Below, one piece after another: positions 1-12,375 of a DNA stretch of 64,000 bases. Below the pieces are notes generated by a model, which worked only from the letters and a program-made list of their open reading frames with translations, was not told the origin of the DNA and made no database searches. Position numbers and translations under genes: made by a program. The number at the start of each line of letters is the position of its first letter. The first letter of the stretch is position 1. Source of the DNA: Axinella damicornis (lineage: Eukaryota > Porifera > Demospongiae > Axinellida > Axinellidae); the NCBI GenBank assembly GCA_963931865.1, contig OZ007507.1:10265533-10329532 (forward strand), in the 5' to 3' direction.

Positions 1-670
1 CATAATAACATATCTCTGACAAGGATGCATCTGCCAGCTAGTGATTTTTTTTTTTAACCAGAGGAATAATCATAACAACTTGAACAGCCATGAGGTGCAG
101 CACAATTGTAAGCATGACTGCAATCTGGATTGTAAAGGCCCCAAACCCGAGGGCACAGCCCTAAAGGGCAAGCATGCCATAAACCACATGCCTATCATGC
201 TATATCGTATATACATGCAGTGTGCCCCAAGAGCCAGGGATCACTCCGGCCTGCGGTGATTGCCAATGAATGAACCCTATAATGCATACTTAGTGACTGC
301 TCACAACATGTTAAGTCACTTATAGGGTTAGGGTTAGGGTAGCCTCGTTCTCAGGCCCAAGGGCCTGGGAACGAGGCTAGGTTTAGGGTTACTTTACAAA
401 CAGACTTATGCGCTGCACCTTCTTGTGCCGTATTCATAACTCTATAGGATATGTGTGAAGGAATATTGTGAGTGGGTGACTTGTCCTCTGTAGGCCATTA
501 CTACTAGAAGTGTGTAATCTAACACGTATACTTAATCTCCAATAACAGTTAATCATGATCATTAGTTTTCAGCAATAATTGTCATGCCTGCATGTCTATA
601 GAAAATCAGTGACTCTTGATTTTGGGGAAGGTTACTATATCAGTAGGTATAAGAAATGGAGTTAGATTAC
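1..670. other. Left edge: probable SRCR gene intron, no exon recognised
   Basis: This stretch lies downstream of SRCR exon 3 on the minus strand. I could not identify the next exon. It holds a short TTAGGG tract (about 324-346) interrupted by a 40-bp hairpin MITE (340-379). Confidence 0.5.
340..379. mobile_element. 40-bp hairpin MITE (TAGCCTCG family) inserted in telomeric repeat
   Basis: The element is almost only its two inverted termini: TAGCCTCGTTCTCAGG and CCTGGGAACGAGGCTA. The flanks GGGTTAGGG (331-339) and GGTTTAGGG (380-388) match at 8 of 9 positions and form the 9-bp target duplication, so it landed in a TTAGGG tract. Same family as 19382-19436, 22570-22653 and 26638-27102. Confidence 0.75.
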
Positions 671-2546
<1,876 letters not shown>

Positions 2547-3591
2547 CTTCAACAAGACTGACTCGAACGGAATTGTATACGTCGAGTTCAACGGTATAAT
2601 ACTTGCAGCGCACAACAACAGCACGTGAAAAACATCTCGTTCAATTTAGCTATATAGCTGCGACTGAAGCTTCTGTAGCTATAAACTTTATAAGCAGACG
2701 GCGGGCCAATGGCTAAATACTTGCGGTTGCACGGGCATGCAGATCCGGTGTCGTAATTGTCATGGGTATTACCCTCATCGCATAAGTGACTCTATAACTG
2801 GTTGTACGGTATAACCACACCCACCTTTATTCTAATCTATAAACTCCTTGCGCACACACACACAGACGTACATATATACACACTGCACACACAATGTAGC
2901 TAATGCATGCCATGTAAATGCACAGTCCCCACCAAACTAGAAGGAGCCTTGCATGGAGTTCAAACTTTCAAACAAGGCCAGAGGCTGTGGCTCATGCTAT
3001 TTAGCTAAGCAGCGGTTAGGAGTTGTGCAAAAAAAAGCACCTCCATGCAGCACGTAATTATTACTTTATCAGGCCAGCTCATGAACATATTATTTGGCTA
3101 ACCCATGCATGCATGTCGATGTGTGATCCAAAAATATCGGGAATGTATATATACAGCATCACATTAATTAGCTAGTTTCTCACTGCTAAACAATCAGATT
3201 TCTAGTTAGCTATGTCATTCCAGTTTCCCATATAAAACAATTGCTGCGAAGACAATATTCACTACCAGAATTCAGTTAGCATATGCTCTGGTTAGCTACT
3301 ACACTTGAGTAATTATTACTAATTCAAAGAATTTTGCTATAGTATAATAGTGACTATCAACTCCCATGAGAGTATCAACCGGTCTTTTCAAACCAGACAG
3401 AGTGTGCAATGATCTGATTTAGAAGCAGTGCAGAAAAGAGCAACCAGGTGCATGTATACATATGTGCACAAATGTACACTTAATGCCTTAATGTGACGAG
3501 TGGATGATGACTCAATCTCAACGTAGAGGTATTTGTCTACAACCTATCCCTTGTAAGTACAAGGAGTATATGAATTAATATGTGCATGGAG

Positions 3592-3963
3592 GATCAATGA
3601 ATCTCAATAAAAATCGGCAAACCATCCCAAACTGGCACACAGTGCAAGTCTAGGCCGTTTTGAGGGCCCATTCTCACCAACTATGAATTTCATTAACCCT
3701 TTAAGCCCCATTGATGTCAATAGACGTCATTTACACCCTATGCACTTGTATGGCTTCTCATCAGTCCAAAAAGCGACAAAAAAAACTTCAGAGGGCCCAG
3801 GGACGACTTTGAGGGACAAACCCCAAAAATTTGGTCAGATTTCAGCCCCCCCCCACTAAATGAAAGGCAGGGGGGGTTTGAAAGGGGGGGGCAGCCCCCC
3901 CCCCCCCCCCCCCCCCCCCTTCGCATGTCGTGGTCATTTTTGATTTTAATGAGATTCATTGAC
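3592..3963. repeat. MITE-like inverted repeat with internal poly-C
   Basis: The left terminus (tcaatgaatctcaataaaaa) is matched by the reverse complement at the right end (ttttaatgagattcattga). The interior carries long G and C runs. No coding capacity; target duplication not evident. Confidence 0.5.
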
Positions 3964-4433
3964 CCGAGGATTTTTGATTCTAATGATATTCATAGACCCC
4001 ACCCAGGGCCTCAAGAAAATTGGTGGTGTAAGGTGTGCCATCAGTCAGATCTGGCCCAAGTTTAGGGAAATGCTGGGCGAAAATCCACCTTTGACCTCCG
4101 ATTGCTGGGCTTGTGGGGGTCATGAATATCATTAATGGTATTGCCAGAGGGGTCTCTCCATGTGTGCGGGCCCCACCAAGTTTGGCCGCTGAGAGCGAAT
4201 GCTGTGGGAGAGGAGTACCTACAAAAGTGGTGTGCGCTGAATGCATGAAAATGTGTTGTCTCGGTAGGAAGAATTTGGTGGTTAAAGGGTTAAACATAAG
4301 TATAGTGTTGTACTTTGGGTGCAGGTATAATGGAACTATATAGGTGCATAATAGTGGAAGATTGCCATATATACGCATGCATGCATGCAGGTGCATAAGT
4401 GCACGTGCACAAGGCGAAGTGCATAGTACTAGT

Positions 4434-4816
4434 TCCAAAATCTGATGGGGTTGTCACAATACCTTCGCACATCATAATAAACCTCAATCTTTGCTGCATC
4501 CAATGGTGCACGTATCATGTCCATAGATTGTAGGGTTCAGGAGATAATGGTCACATGAATTAATCCACGTAAACCAAATTCATGATAAATGGTTGATTCA
4601 GGGGCTCATAGCTCCACATCTGATGGGGTTATCACACTATTTCCACACATCTTTATAAACCTCAATCCTTGCTGCCTCCAATAGTGTAAGTCTCATGTCC
4701 TTAGGTTGTACTGTTCAGGAGGTATGGCCACACGAATTCACCCACGCAGGCCAAATTCATGAAATACTGCTGACTTTAGGGGCTCATATAGCTCCAAATC
4801 TGATGGGGTTGTCACC
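4434..4816. repeat. Tandem repeat, ~179-bp period, about 2.1 copies
   Basis: The phrase 'tctgatggggtt' recurs at 4441, 4619 and 4799, each time followed by 'tcac', and the intervening sequence (caatctttgctgc / caatccttgctgc and so on) aligns along the whole unit with scattered substitutions. Confidence 0.75.
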
Positions 4817-5233
4817 CCATGACGTGGCTATTTTCTTAAAGTACAGAGATGGGGCTTCATCTGGCGCAGGTTCGGTCTTCACAGCACCCTGCGTTCTTGC
4901 ACCAGGGGCGCTTGAAACTGATCATCTTGAGAAGCTTCAAGCTAGACCCGATTTACAGCGTTCTCACACAAAGAATGGATCAGTCTCATCAGTCTTGATA
5001 GCTATATAGACTCTTGACCATCGGAAATACACAAATCTCGAAGGATAAGTCGTTCGCATGAACACATCTTGGAGCCAAAATCTGCTTCTCGAAGCCGTCT
5101 GACTTAATTCCGTTACCGCATAATTCCGATGCCAGAACGGATACTACTGGAAGAAGTAACGGACGAATACGAACCTCCGTAAGCTAGCACTCCCTCCTCC
5201 TCAATACAGTGACTACGGACTGGAGCGCGAGCG

Positions 5234-5731
5234 ATGGCGTCCACCTCTCGCGGTGCAACCGTTCTGGTTCAAAACAAAACGAAGTGCAAAATTGAAGCAA
5301 CAGTGGACGAGCACTATTTCAAGTGCACTGTACCTCCTGGAGACACCGTAGAGCTCCACGCCCCAAAGCAACAATTCACAGTGAACGTTGCTGAAATCAG
5401 TGAGATTGAGAATCATGCATCAACTGCTGGACTTGCGGCTGGCGGTTTGACATATATCGCCGCAATGAAAGTATCAGACGAAGGCAAGGACGTAGACAGT
5501 AAGAAAGGCAAGGAGAGCGATGAAAATGACTCAAAGGTCCTTTTCTCGGCCCTCAGTGCACTCGCAGTTGGAGCAGCTGCGTTCGGAGCAGTTAAAGCGT
5601 TCGCATGGGCGACGAAGCGCACTGGTTCTCTCGTGTGTACGTCGGAAGATAAATTTTTGGTCATCGCTGTAACTGAGGCCGACGATGGATCGTTTTGTCT
5701 ACAACGCAAGCAAGGAGAGCAGGTAGCTTAG
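5234..5731 (+). CDS. Uncharacterised intronless 165-aa protein
   Basis: Uninterrupted reading frame with a good start context (gcgATGG). Its base composition is more coding-like than the surroundings. Three parts are visible: an N-terminal about 60 residues of mixed strand-forming sequence with two Cys (KTKCKIEATVDEHYFKCTVPPGD), a charged linker rich in Lys, Asp, Glu and Ser (about residues 76-100), and an Ala-rich hydrophobic stretch (about residues 101-128: FSALSALAVGAAAFGAVKAF) that could be one membrane helix or an amphipathic helix. I do not recognise the family. The stop codon TAG (5729-5731) is part of the first TTAGGG unit of an adjoining telomere-type tract, so the C-terminus may have been cut when that repeat was added. 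No second exon is needed. Function unknown. Confidence 0.6.
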   Translation: MASTSRGATVLVQNKTKCKIEATVDEHYFKCTVPPGDTVELHAPKQQFTVNVAEISEIENHASTAGLAAGGLTYIAAMKVSDEGKDVDSKKGKESDENDSKVLFSALSALAVGAAAFGAVKAFAWATKRTGSLVCTSEDKFLVIAVTEADDGSFCLQRKQGEQVA

Positions 5732-5755
5732 GGTTAGGGTTAGGGTTAGGGTTAG
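5728..5755 (+). repeat. Interstitial telomeric repeat (TTAGGG)4+
   Basis: Four full TTAGGG units followed by TTAG. It directly abuts and supplies the stop codon of the 5234-5731 gene. Confidence 0.9.
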
Positions 5756-7205
5756 AGGCTGAGCAGGCCTGTCAAGCCAAAAAGTGCCAAGCCCTCAAAT
5801 TTAGTCCGGTCTAACTGTAGGAGCAGCGCATCTGTTCACTGATATTAAGCGCTGTATAGCCAAGTCTCATGTTTGACTGCAATGTATACGCCCACCTCCA
5901 TGCCGTTAGCTAATCTGTAGACTGAACTAGCTAATACGTGCCTTCATCTTTACTCAGCAGGTAAAAATTCAGTAGTGGCAAGATATAAGGACAAATATGC
6001 ATTAATCCACCGCGGTAACCGGTTATCGTGGTTCCCAAGGTTCTCACATGTATAACCTCCTATTACAGCTTTTTCTGCATGCTAGATGCTGAACTCACAT
6101 GCAGACAATAAAATAATGGCTGTTTGCGCTCGGTGCAGTATACGTTATACGTAGCTTTATGCCGGCATAATAAATTGAGAACCCTAGACTAAGGCCGGGG
6201 CCTAGTTAAAGCTTACGAGTTTTGGAATGGCTCTATGCAGTAAGCGAGCGTGGACTTGCTGATGGGCAGGTTAGCAGGAGCACATGTAGGAGCCTAGCCC
6301 CACCCCTTATATTATGTAACCTGCGTGCACGTGCGCGTTTGTGGGAGTCTACATCAGATCAGATCAGAGGCAACCGCAACTTGCAACTCTGAACGAAAGT
6401 TGAGAGAAAGTGAAATGGGGATCGATCTCGCTACGTGGCGGGATCAGTTGGAATATACGGCACCTCAGAAATTAATTAATCATTCAAGTGGGCGGGGCTA
6501 GGCGAGTCACGTGGTGGTGTTGCCGAGCCGTAAAAGTGGCTGCTTCGTGGGGTCTGTCCAAGCGATCGGCCAGCATGCCCTGCTATGGTCGCTTCGTGCA
6601 GCGAGCGAATGAAAAGCTCAGAGAAAGGTGTGTCAGTCCTTATACTTGAATCCATGGTGCCAGGTGGTATCGACGACATATTAACGACATATACGTATGG
6701 TGGAGGCGTACAAAAGTGACAAGAACCGCCTGAAAAGTCACAAGAATCATCTGAAAATGATAGAAAACGATGGAATTCAGTGATTCTCTCCACTCCTCCA
6801 AACAACACTGGACCTATCTCCAGCAGGGACATGATTGAGCAGTTGCAGGTCACTAGTCACAAGTCTGAGTTCAGTTAGTGCAGCTGAGGGCCACAAGACT
6901 ACAGACTCAAATCTTGGATTGCAGTAGCTCTGCATTTTACTCAATTGTAAGTTCGCATTTTGCTGCCAAACTACCCCGCGCATGCACTAAGTCTTCATTT
7001 ACAATAGCGCGCATGCGGTATAGTAAATGAAGGTACCTGTACCGCACGCATGCACCGCAACACCACCACGTGACTCGCCTAGCCCCGCCCACTCGAATAA
7101 TTAATTAATTTCCGTGGTGCCGTATATTCCAACTGATCCGGTCTGGCAAGGTGCGCTGTCCCAAGTTGGGGGGGCGGTTCTGTCCCGAGTGCAGAGGGCA
7201 GAGGG
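5756..7205. other. Intergenic/promoter stretch of the 2A death-domain gene
   Basis: No gene recognised. A short frame from 6611 (MKSSEKGVSVLILESM...) stops at a TGA (about 6718) and then continues open to 6878; it shows no domain and lies in the spacer of the inverted repeat 6441-7139, so it is not called. The 150 bp before the ATG at 7206 contains a GC-box-like and an E-box-like motif inside the right arm of that repeat. Confidence 0.5.
6441..7139. repeat. 82-bp inverted repeat pair upstream of the 2A death-domain gene
   Basis: Arms 6441-6522 and 7058-7139 are reverse complements at roughly 93% identity and are separated by 535 bp. Each arm contains TCACGTGGTGG (E-box) and GGGCGGGGC (GC box). 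The right arm ends 66 bp before the start codon at 7206, so it is probably part of that promoter. The pair may be the ends of a nonautonomous element; no target duplication was found. Confidence 0.75.
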
Positions 7206-9328
7206 ATGGTGGGAGTGAGCAGTGGGGTGTGCTTACTGCTCGGAGTGTGTGCGGTGGTGCTGTCTCTACTTCTGATGGCAGGAGACGTTGAGAGAAACCC
7301 TGGGCCCACAGACAAGGGAGGTACTCAACTTTACTGCTAAGTTTTGTACACAGACTATGAATTCATTGCAAATTCCAGTCATTGTTTGGTGAATTACTGC
7401 CCAATGAATACTGTACTAATATATCCACAATATTGTAACCACAATATTGTTCTTATTCTCTGTGCAGGATCAGATCAGGTGGATAAGGCTCCTCCCTAGT
7501 GTGGATGATTCTCCATTAGGTTAGTTGAATAGATTGAAGCAGGAGCGCATGATCCACTGAATGAGGCGAAGGAGCGTCAAACTCAGCATGCCGGCCGTAG
7601 CAGAAGTAGTATTACCTCACACCTCCCAAACTTTACCTTGTACAGCAAGAGAGGCCATTACGTAAAAGTGTGAATTTCGAAGACAAATTGGTGTTTGTGC
7701 GGTACCGCAAAGGTCTTCCATATAAGGTATGACCGTAAGGCGTGAGGGATCACAACATGTCTAGACTAGTTCGATGCTCCTTCAGCGGCTCATGCGCTCC
7801 TGATTGAAGATAAAGTGTCTTTCTTTCAACATTATCTTCCAACAGGAGAAAAAGATCTCTTTGACGTACTGGCAGAGATGATGCTGGTTGTTGGCAGATG
7901 GAAGGCCATTGGCAGAGGGTTTCGAATTGACTCTGGACGTCTGGATCAGATTCAAACTGATAACCACGGTGATTGTGAAGAGTGTTTGTCGGGTGTGCTC
8001 ACATGCTGGCTGAGGAAGAACTATGACGTAGAGCTGTTTGGTGAGCCAACGTGGAAAACGGTGGTGAAAGTGGTTGCACATTCTGCAGCTGGGAACAACT
8101 GTGCACTTGCCCTGAGCATTGCAGGAAGACACTCAGGTATGTAGCAGACTCCTGTATTGATTCCCTATCATTATGGCTTTGAAACAGGAGTGTCTTGTAA
8201 CTACATAGTCTTGTCTCAGTCGGGGCATATAGATCTGTAAAGTGGAACAAACAGTTTGCCATTCCATGTTGCTGCCATTGGCTATTTGAGAACCTACGTA
8301 ACCAGTCCTATACCCCTTAATGACTTCTGAGTTAAGTGGACGGGGAAAGTCAAATGCTTCCTAGCTTTGAGTAGTCTCGTGAGAAATGGACCATAGAATT
8401 CATATGCTGACCCAACTAATAGACAGTCAGTGGCGGATTTAGAATTTAGAAAGGGGGTTCAGCCACTGGCGCGCGAAGTGCACCCGAAAAAGTCACACCC
8501 ACTACCAGTCACATGAATGCATTCATGACACACGTCTGACCTGAGTTTGAAGTTCAAGGTGACTTGTCTAGCGCTGGAGACAAAAGATGATGATCGGAAC
8601 AAATCCAAAACGGCTGAACGATAGACGTAAGTTACTTTTACTATAGCTGCCAAAGGGGGGGGGGGGGGGGGGGGGGGGGGGTGCATTTGTACCAAGAGCG
8701 GCGGAACAAGGGGGGGGCTAAGGGGCTATAGCCCCCCAATATTATCACTGCCATGGCCCCAATATTAATACACTGAAAAGCACCGTAATACTCTAGGCAT
8801 TCATTTAGTCACACAGAGAGCCTTACCTAGGGATATCTACAGCCACGGGACAGTGATGAAGCGCAGTCTGACTGACTAGTCCTCTGGTGATCCGCTTCAC
8901 ATGCAATTCAGTTAATGCATTCGGCCACGTGACAGACAGCCCCCCCCCCTTCTGGCGCGCCCGTACAGTAGCTAGCTCGACGTCTCTCCCCCCCAATCTC
9001 ATACTGCTTCCGCCGCCACTGATTTGCACCCCCTAAATCTGCCGCCTCAATAGGCTGAGACTCAACCCATAGTACACTGAGGTTAAATGAGGGGTCTATG
9101 GGATTTAGAGCCCCGCGGACACTGTATAGACACCCGAAGCACAAGGGTGTCTATAGGTTTCCAAGGGGCCCATAGCCCCCGAGGGTTTCATCGTTTATAC
9201 TATACAGTTGGCAGCCAATCAAATCACTGTCTGTATTAGCAACTGCAGTTAGTAACCGTCCAGTCAGAAAGCAGAGATGAGTGTGTTTTATAGCAGCTGG
9301 TTTCACCGTCTGCCAGTCTAGACGCTAG

Positions 9329-9362
<34 letters not shown>

Positions 9363-11306
9363 ACAAAAAATGAAGGAAGGGGGGAAGGGAGGGTCTAGTG
9401 GCTAGACTATAAACTGTCCGCTACCCAACAACTCTAGCTACTTACTTGTGCCTCACGTTTGGGGCAGTGATTCCGAAGCGGAACCAGACTCTGAGATCGC
9501 ACCACTTATACAGGTGTAATAAGTGAATTCACAGGGGTTTTAAACCCTTTCATTTGACTAGTCAGATTACACCATTGAAGTATAGTATAATTATAGTTAG
9601 TAAGCAACCACTCATCTCTTATCTGCAGTGGTTACAGGAGCTGCTTCACAAACATCCACCAGAAGTCAAGACTCGTGTGCTAGCAGCACAGTACCAGATG
9701 GTGCTAGTGTCAGTCCCAGGCCCGTCTCTTCCACTTCCACTCAGAGTGAGGGTCTCAGAAGCCATAGTTTGGGTGTGGGTGTGGCAAGTGCACTTTCTTT
9801 AGAGCAGCTGCCTGAACTCCACCCCCTTAGCTAGCTTCATGCCATAGTTGTACACCCTGTACCTCAATGTAATACTGTACAGCTGTGATTTTCCTGCCAG
9901 TGTGTGCTTGGTACATGTAGCATGCAGGTATAAGCGATTCTGGCTCATTCTTGGAACTGGTTCGAGCTGTGAATGACCAACGCACATCAAAGTGTGTCCC
10001 AATATAGAATCTTGAATAAATCAGCTCTATAGCCGCTACTTTAATTTTCATTCAACTGATCCATTTCAGTGACGTTCACGGTGACTAACAGTGTCCCTTG
10101 ATAGTGCTGAATAAGGGGATTTGTTAATGGCAGACGTTTTGAGTGTCCAGAATCATTATAATGTTGAGGAATGCTTACGCAATGCACATGTATGGTATAA
10201 CATTGAGTTAACAGCGTGCATGTACTCATGGTGCTCACCACTGTACGAGGCTAGGCAAATCCATTCTCTAACCTCATGCAGTGATTGCAGCTGCTACTCC
10301 TCAACCCCCCAAGCAAACTCCCACCAGAAGTCGAGAAGACTCGTGTGCTAGCAGCACAGTATCAGACGACGTGTTCACTTCTGAAGGTGCTAGCGTCAGT
10401 CCCAGGCCCAGCTCTTCCACTCGGAGTGAGGGATCTCAGAAGCCAACGTTTGGGTGTGGGTGTGGCAAGTGCACATTCTATAGTTATATTGAGAGTGGAT
10501 GCCCAAACCCAATCCCCTCAGCTAGCTCGTTCCCATGCCTTGATTTTGGTGGACTTACCCACGAGCAGCAGCAAGAACTGCAGAGCAGGTTGTGTGTGGA
10601 GTCAGAGGATATTATGCTTAAATTCACACACCTATTCTCCACCGTCTATGAGTCACTGTGTGCACGAAGCATTCCTGTAGACAAGCTAGTCACACACCTC
10701 TTATCGTGGGGTGCATTTGACCCTGTCTATGAGGGTTCTCAGAAACCAGTGTTTCAAACCTTCAGTGAAAAACTTCAGAATGCAGGAAGTATTGAGAAAG
10801 TGCTTTTTGTTATTAGAGACTATTTCTCCTTTTTCAACTATCACGTTATCGAACACATTGTCAGTAAACTTGGTACAGACCAGGACAAAGCTGAGCTTCG
10901 TAACTACAAGGAAGAATTTGACCGCTACTCAAAGCGAAGAGTTTACGAATGTCTCCCAGTCTTTGGACCTGTGAGCGAAGCTGATCATGTTGAATTAGTT
11001 TTGAAGATCGATTCAGTGTACGAACAATTCACTCTGGAGGCAGTAAAGAAGTTTCGATACAGGCTTAAAGAAATCCTCCGTGTATCACAAGGTGTTCTTC
11101 GTCTCTGTCGAGTGGAGGAAGGTTGTTTCCAGGTCATGTTCCAGGTACCGTCGTTTGTGCAACAAGAGATATTTCCCCTGTCCAGTGAGCAAGAGAGGGC
11201 CCTGGTAGCAGAGGGAGTTATCAAGCTGACATGTGGAAACGACGAGTTTGTTGCCAAGGTGTGTGCTTCCCCATTTCACGATACACTGCTTCTTACACAT
11301 ATATAG
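7206..11306 (+). CDS. 2A-signal / death-domain protein (3 exons, 476 aa)
   Basis: Exons 7206-7320, 7846-8136 and 10282-11306 join in phase 1 at both junctions and give 477 codons including the stop. Exon 1 encodes a hydrophobic N-terminus (residues about 8-25, CLLLGVCAVVLSLLLMA) running directly into DVERNPGP (residues 27-34, nt 7284-7307), the canonical 2A ribosome-skipping motif; release would occur between Gly33 and Pro34. Exon 2 is a complete death domain (about residues 39-135: EKDLFDVLAEMM, GRWKAIGRGF, CLSGVLTCWL, ALSIAGRHS). Exon 3 begins with a Ser/Thr/Pro-rich linker, then a Cys cluster (FGCGCGKCTFY), then about 260 residues of mainly helical sequence, ending near FPLSSEQERALVAEG and LTCGNDEF. 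Death domains are adaptor modules of apoptosis and immune signalling. 2A signals at the N-terminus of immune proteins can yield both secreted and cytosolic forms (known for sea-urchin NLR-type proteins). The model rests on splice-site reading, and the exon 1 donor (GTACTC) is weak. Confidence 0.8.
7284..7307 (+). other. 2A-like ribosome-skipping motif (DVERNPGP)
   Basis: Eight codons encode the canonical D-V-E-x-N-P-G-P consensus at the end of a hydrophobic segment in exon 1 of the death-domain gene. Skipping would release a 33-residue signal-like peptide and a protein starting with Pro34. This is the only such motif I found in the window. Confidence 0.85.
8427..9050. mobile_element. Nested MITE cluster with poly-G in death-domain gene intron 2
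   Basis: Begins CAGTGGCGGATTTAG (about 8428) and ends around CTAAATCTGCCGCC (about 9044). A second, inner element begins GCGGCGGAACAAGG (about 8699) and ends CTTCCGCCGCC (about 9018). CAGTGGCGGAT-type termini are typical of hAT-like nonautonomous elements. A 27-bp G run lies at 8655-8681. No transposase. Confidence 0.55.
9316..9406. mobile_element. Short MITE with 31-bp poly-C core
   Basis: Inverted ends AGTCTAGACGCTAGACC and GGTCTAGTGGCTAGACT enclose a C run (9330-9360). The ends resemble those of the 48666-49092 element. No clear target duplication here. Confidence 0.5.
9629..9834 (+). pseudogene. Decayed duplicate of death-domain gene exon 3 start
   Basis: Like the functional exon 3 (10282), it follows an acceptor 'ctgcag' with TG, in the same phase. 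The nucleotide sequence matches 10282-10530 closely (ACCAGAAGTC, GACTCGTGTGCTAGCAGCACAGTA, GGTGCTAG, CAGTCCCAGGCCC, GTTTGGGTGTGGGTGTGGCAAGTGCA in pieces). Relative to the functional exon it has lost bases, so it runs out of frame before the FGCGCGKC cluster and stops at about 9834. It could only be used as an alternative 3' exon giving a truncated tail. Confidence 0.7.
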
Positions 11307-11764
11307 GCTTTTACAATAACAGGGTTTCAAATGCCATAGACTGTGCAAGACAGATTTGCTGTACGTACCCTCAGAAGTTTCACACTAGAATGTAAACAAG
11401 AGTGCATGATGACATCATCAATGATGATGATGTCATCACACGCTCTTACATGTATTACACATACAAGAAACTTTTCCTGTTTCCCATAGCAACCCCCCCT
11501 ATGTGTGTTCTTGTCAATACAGGGAGAGGGGGATGAATCTGAACTGGAAGACACTCGTGAGTCCAGAATGACTTTATTTGAGCACACGGGAACATTGAAA
11601 AATGGTGCTGAGCATAGATAGCTAGTACTGATCAGAAGGGCATATGTATTTAGGTTCGCTTGAGGCCTGTTGGAAACCCAACATGGGTGACCACCATAGA
11701 ATTTGTTAAAGGGATTCACCAGACACTTACACGAGAACTACTCCATATCAGTACGTGTATAATC
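11307..11764. other. Spacer after the death-domain gene
   Basis: No gene recognised. It contains a near-palindrome (11408-11439) with two inverted TGATGACATCATCA-like CRE/AP-1-type motifs. Confidence 0.5.
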
Positions 11765-11885
11765 AGTCTCACATGCAGCAAGTGGCTGCTGTTATAGTCA
11801 CTAGTGTGACCCCACCCAACATGGGTCACTATCAGTCTCACATGCAGCGGCTGCTGTTACAGTCACTAGTGTGACCCCACCCAAC
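11765..11885. repeat. Direct duplication (~58 bp x2) before the minisatellite
   Basis: The block 'cagtctcacatgcagc...gtgaccccacccaac' occurs twice in tandem (about 11766-11820 and 11832-11885), immediately before the 10-bp array. Confidence 0.75.
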
Positions 11886-12375
11886 CACTGGGAACCACTG
11901 AGAACCTTTGGGAACCACTGGTAACCATTGAGAACCATTGGGAACCACTGGGAACCATTGGAAACCATTGAGAACCATTGGGAACCACTGGTAACCATTG
12001 AGAACCATTGGGAACCACTGGGAACCACTGAGAACCATTGGGAACCATTGGGAACCACTGAGAACCATTGGGAACCACTGGTAACCACTGAGAACCATTG
12101 GGAACCACTGGGAACCACTGGTAACCACTGAGAACCATTGGGAACCACTGGTAACCACTGAGAACCATTGGGAACCACTGGTAACCACTGAGAACCATTG
12201 GGAACCATTGAGAACCATTGGGAACCACTGGGAACCACTGAGAACCATTGGGAACCACTGGGAACCACTGAGAACCATTGGGAACCACTGGTAACCATTG
12301 AGAACCACTGGGAACCACTGAGAACCATTGGGAACCACTGAGAATCATTAGGAACCACTGGGAACCATTGGGCAC
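11881..12375. repeat. 10-bp minisatellite, about 50 units
   Basis: An almost uninterrupted array of 10-bp units of the form R-R-A-A-C-C-A-Y-T-G (GGAACCACTG, AGAACCATTG, GTAACCACTG). Units tend to form a 30-bp higher-order triplet (AGAACCATTG-GGAACCACTG-GTAACCACTG). Because 10 is not a multiple of 3 and no unit creates a stop on the minus strand, all three minus frames stay open; those ORFs are artefacts. Degenerate units persist to about 12486, just before the PARP gene. Confidence 0.95.

Larger units (their letters stand above)
2547..5233. other. Intergenic stretch with repeats, no gene recognised
   Basis: Between the divergent SRCR gene and the 5234 gene. It contains a MITE-like inverted repeat (termini at about 3592-3614 and 3940-3963, around 'tcaatgaatctcaataaaaa'), a 25-bp C run (3895-3919), a second imperfect inverted pair (about 3970-4000 and 4118-4142), and a tandem repeat with a period near 179 bp (4434-4816). 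The ORFs seen here overlap these repeats and show no protein signature. Confidence 0.6.

Noticed and set aside
3980..4511. Several overlapping ORFs up to 152 codons
   Set aside because: They overlap tandem and inverted repeats in alternative frames and show no domain.
6611..6878. Open frame with one in-frame TGA upstream of the 2A gene
   Set aside because: No domain, no start or splice support, and it lies in the spacer of an inverted repeat.
7468..7478. Possible 11-nt micro-exon between death-domain gene exons 1 and 2
   Set aside because: It has AG and GT at its edges, but including it breaks the frame into the death domain; exon 1 joins 7846 directly in phase.
8459..8695. Proline- or glycine-rich ORFs across poly-C/poly-G runs (also at 3738, 21602, 52435, 53358)
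   Set aside because: Homopolymer translation artefacts.
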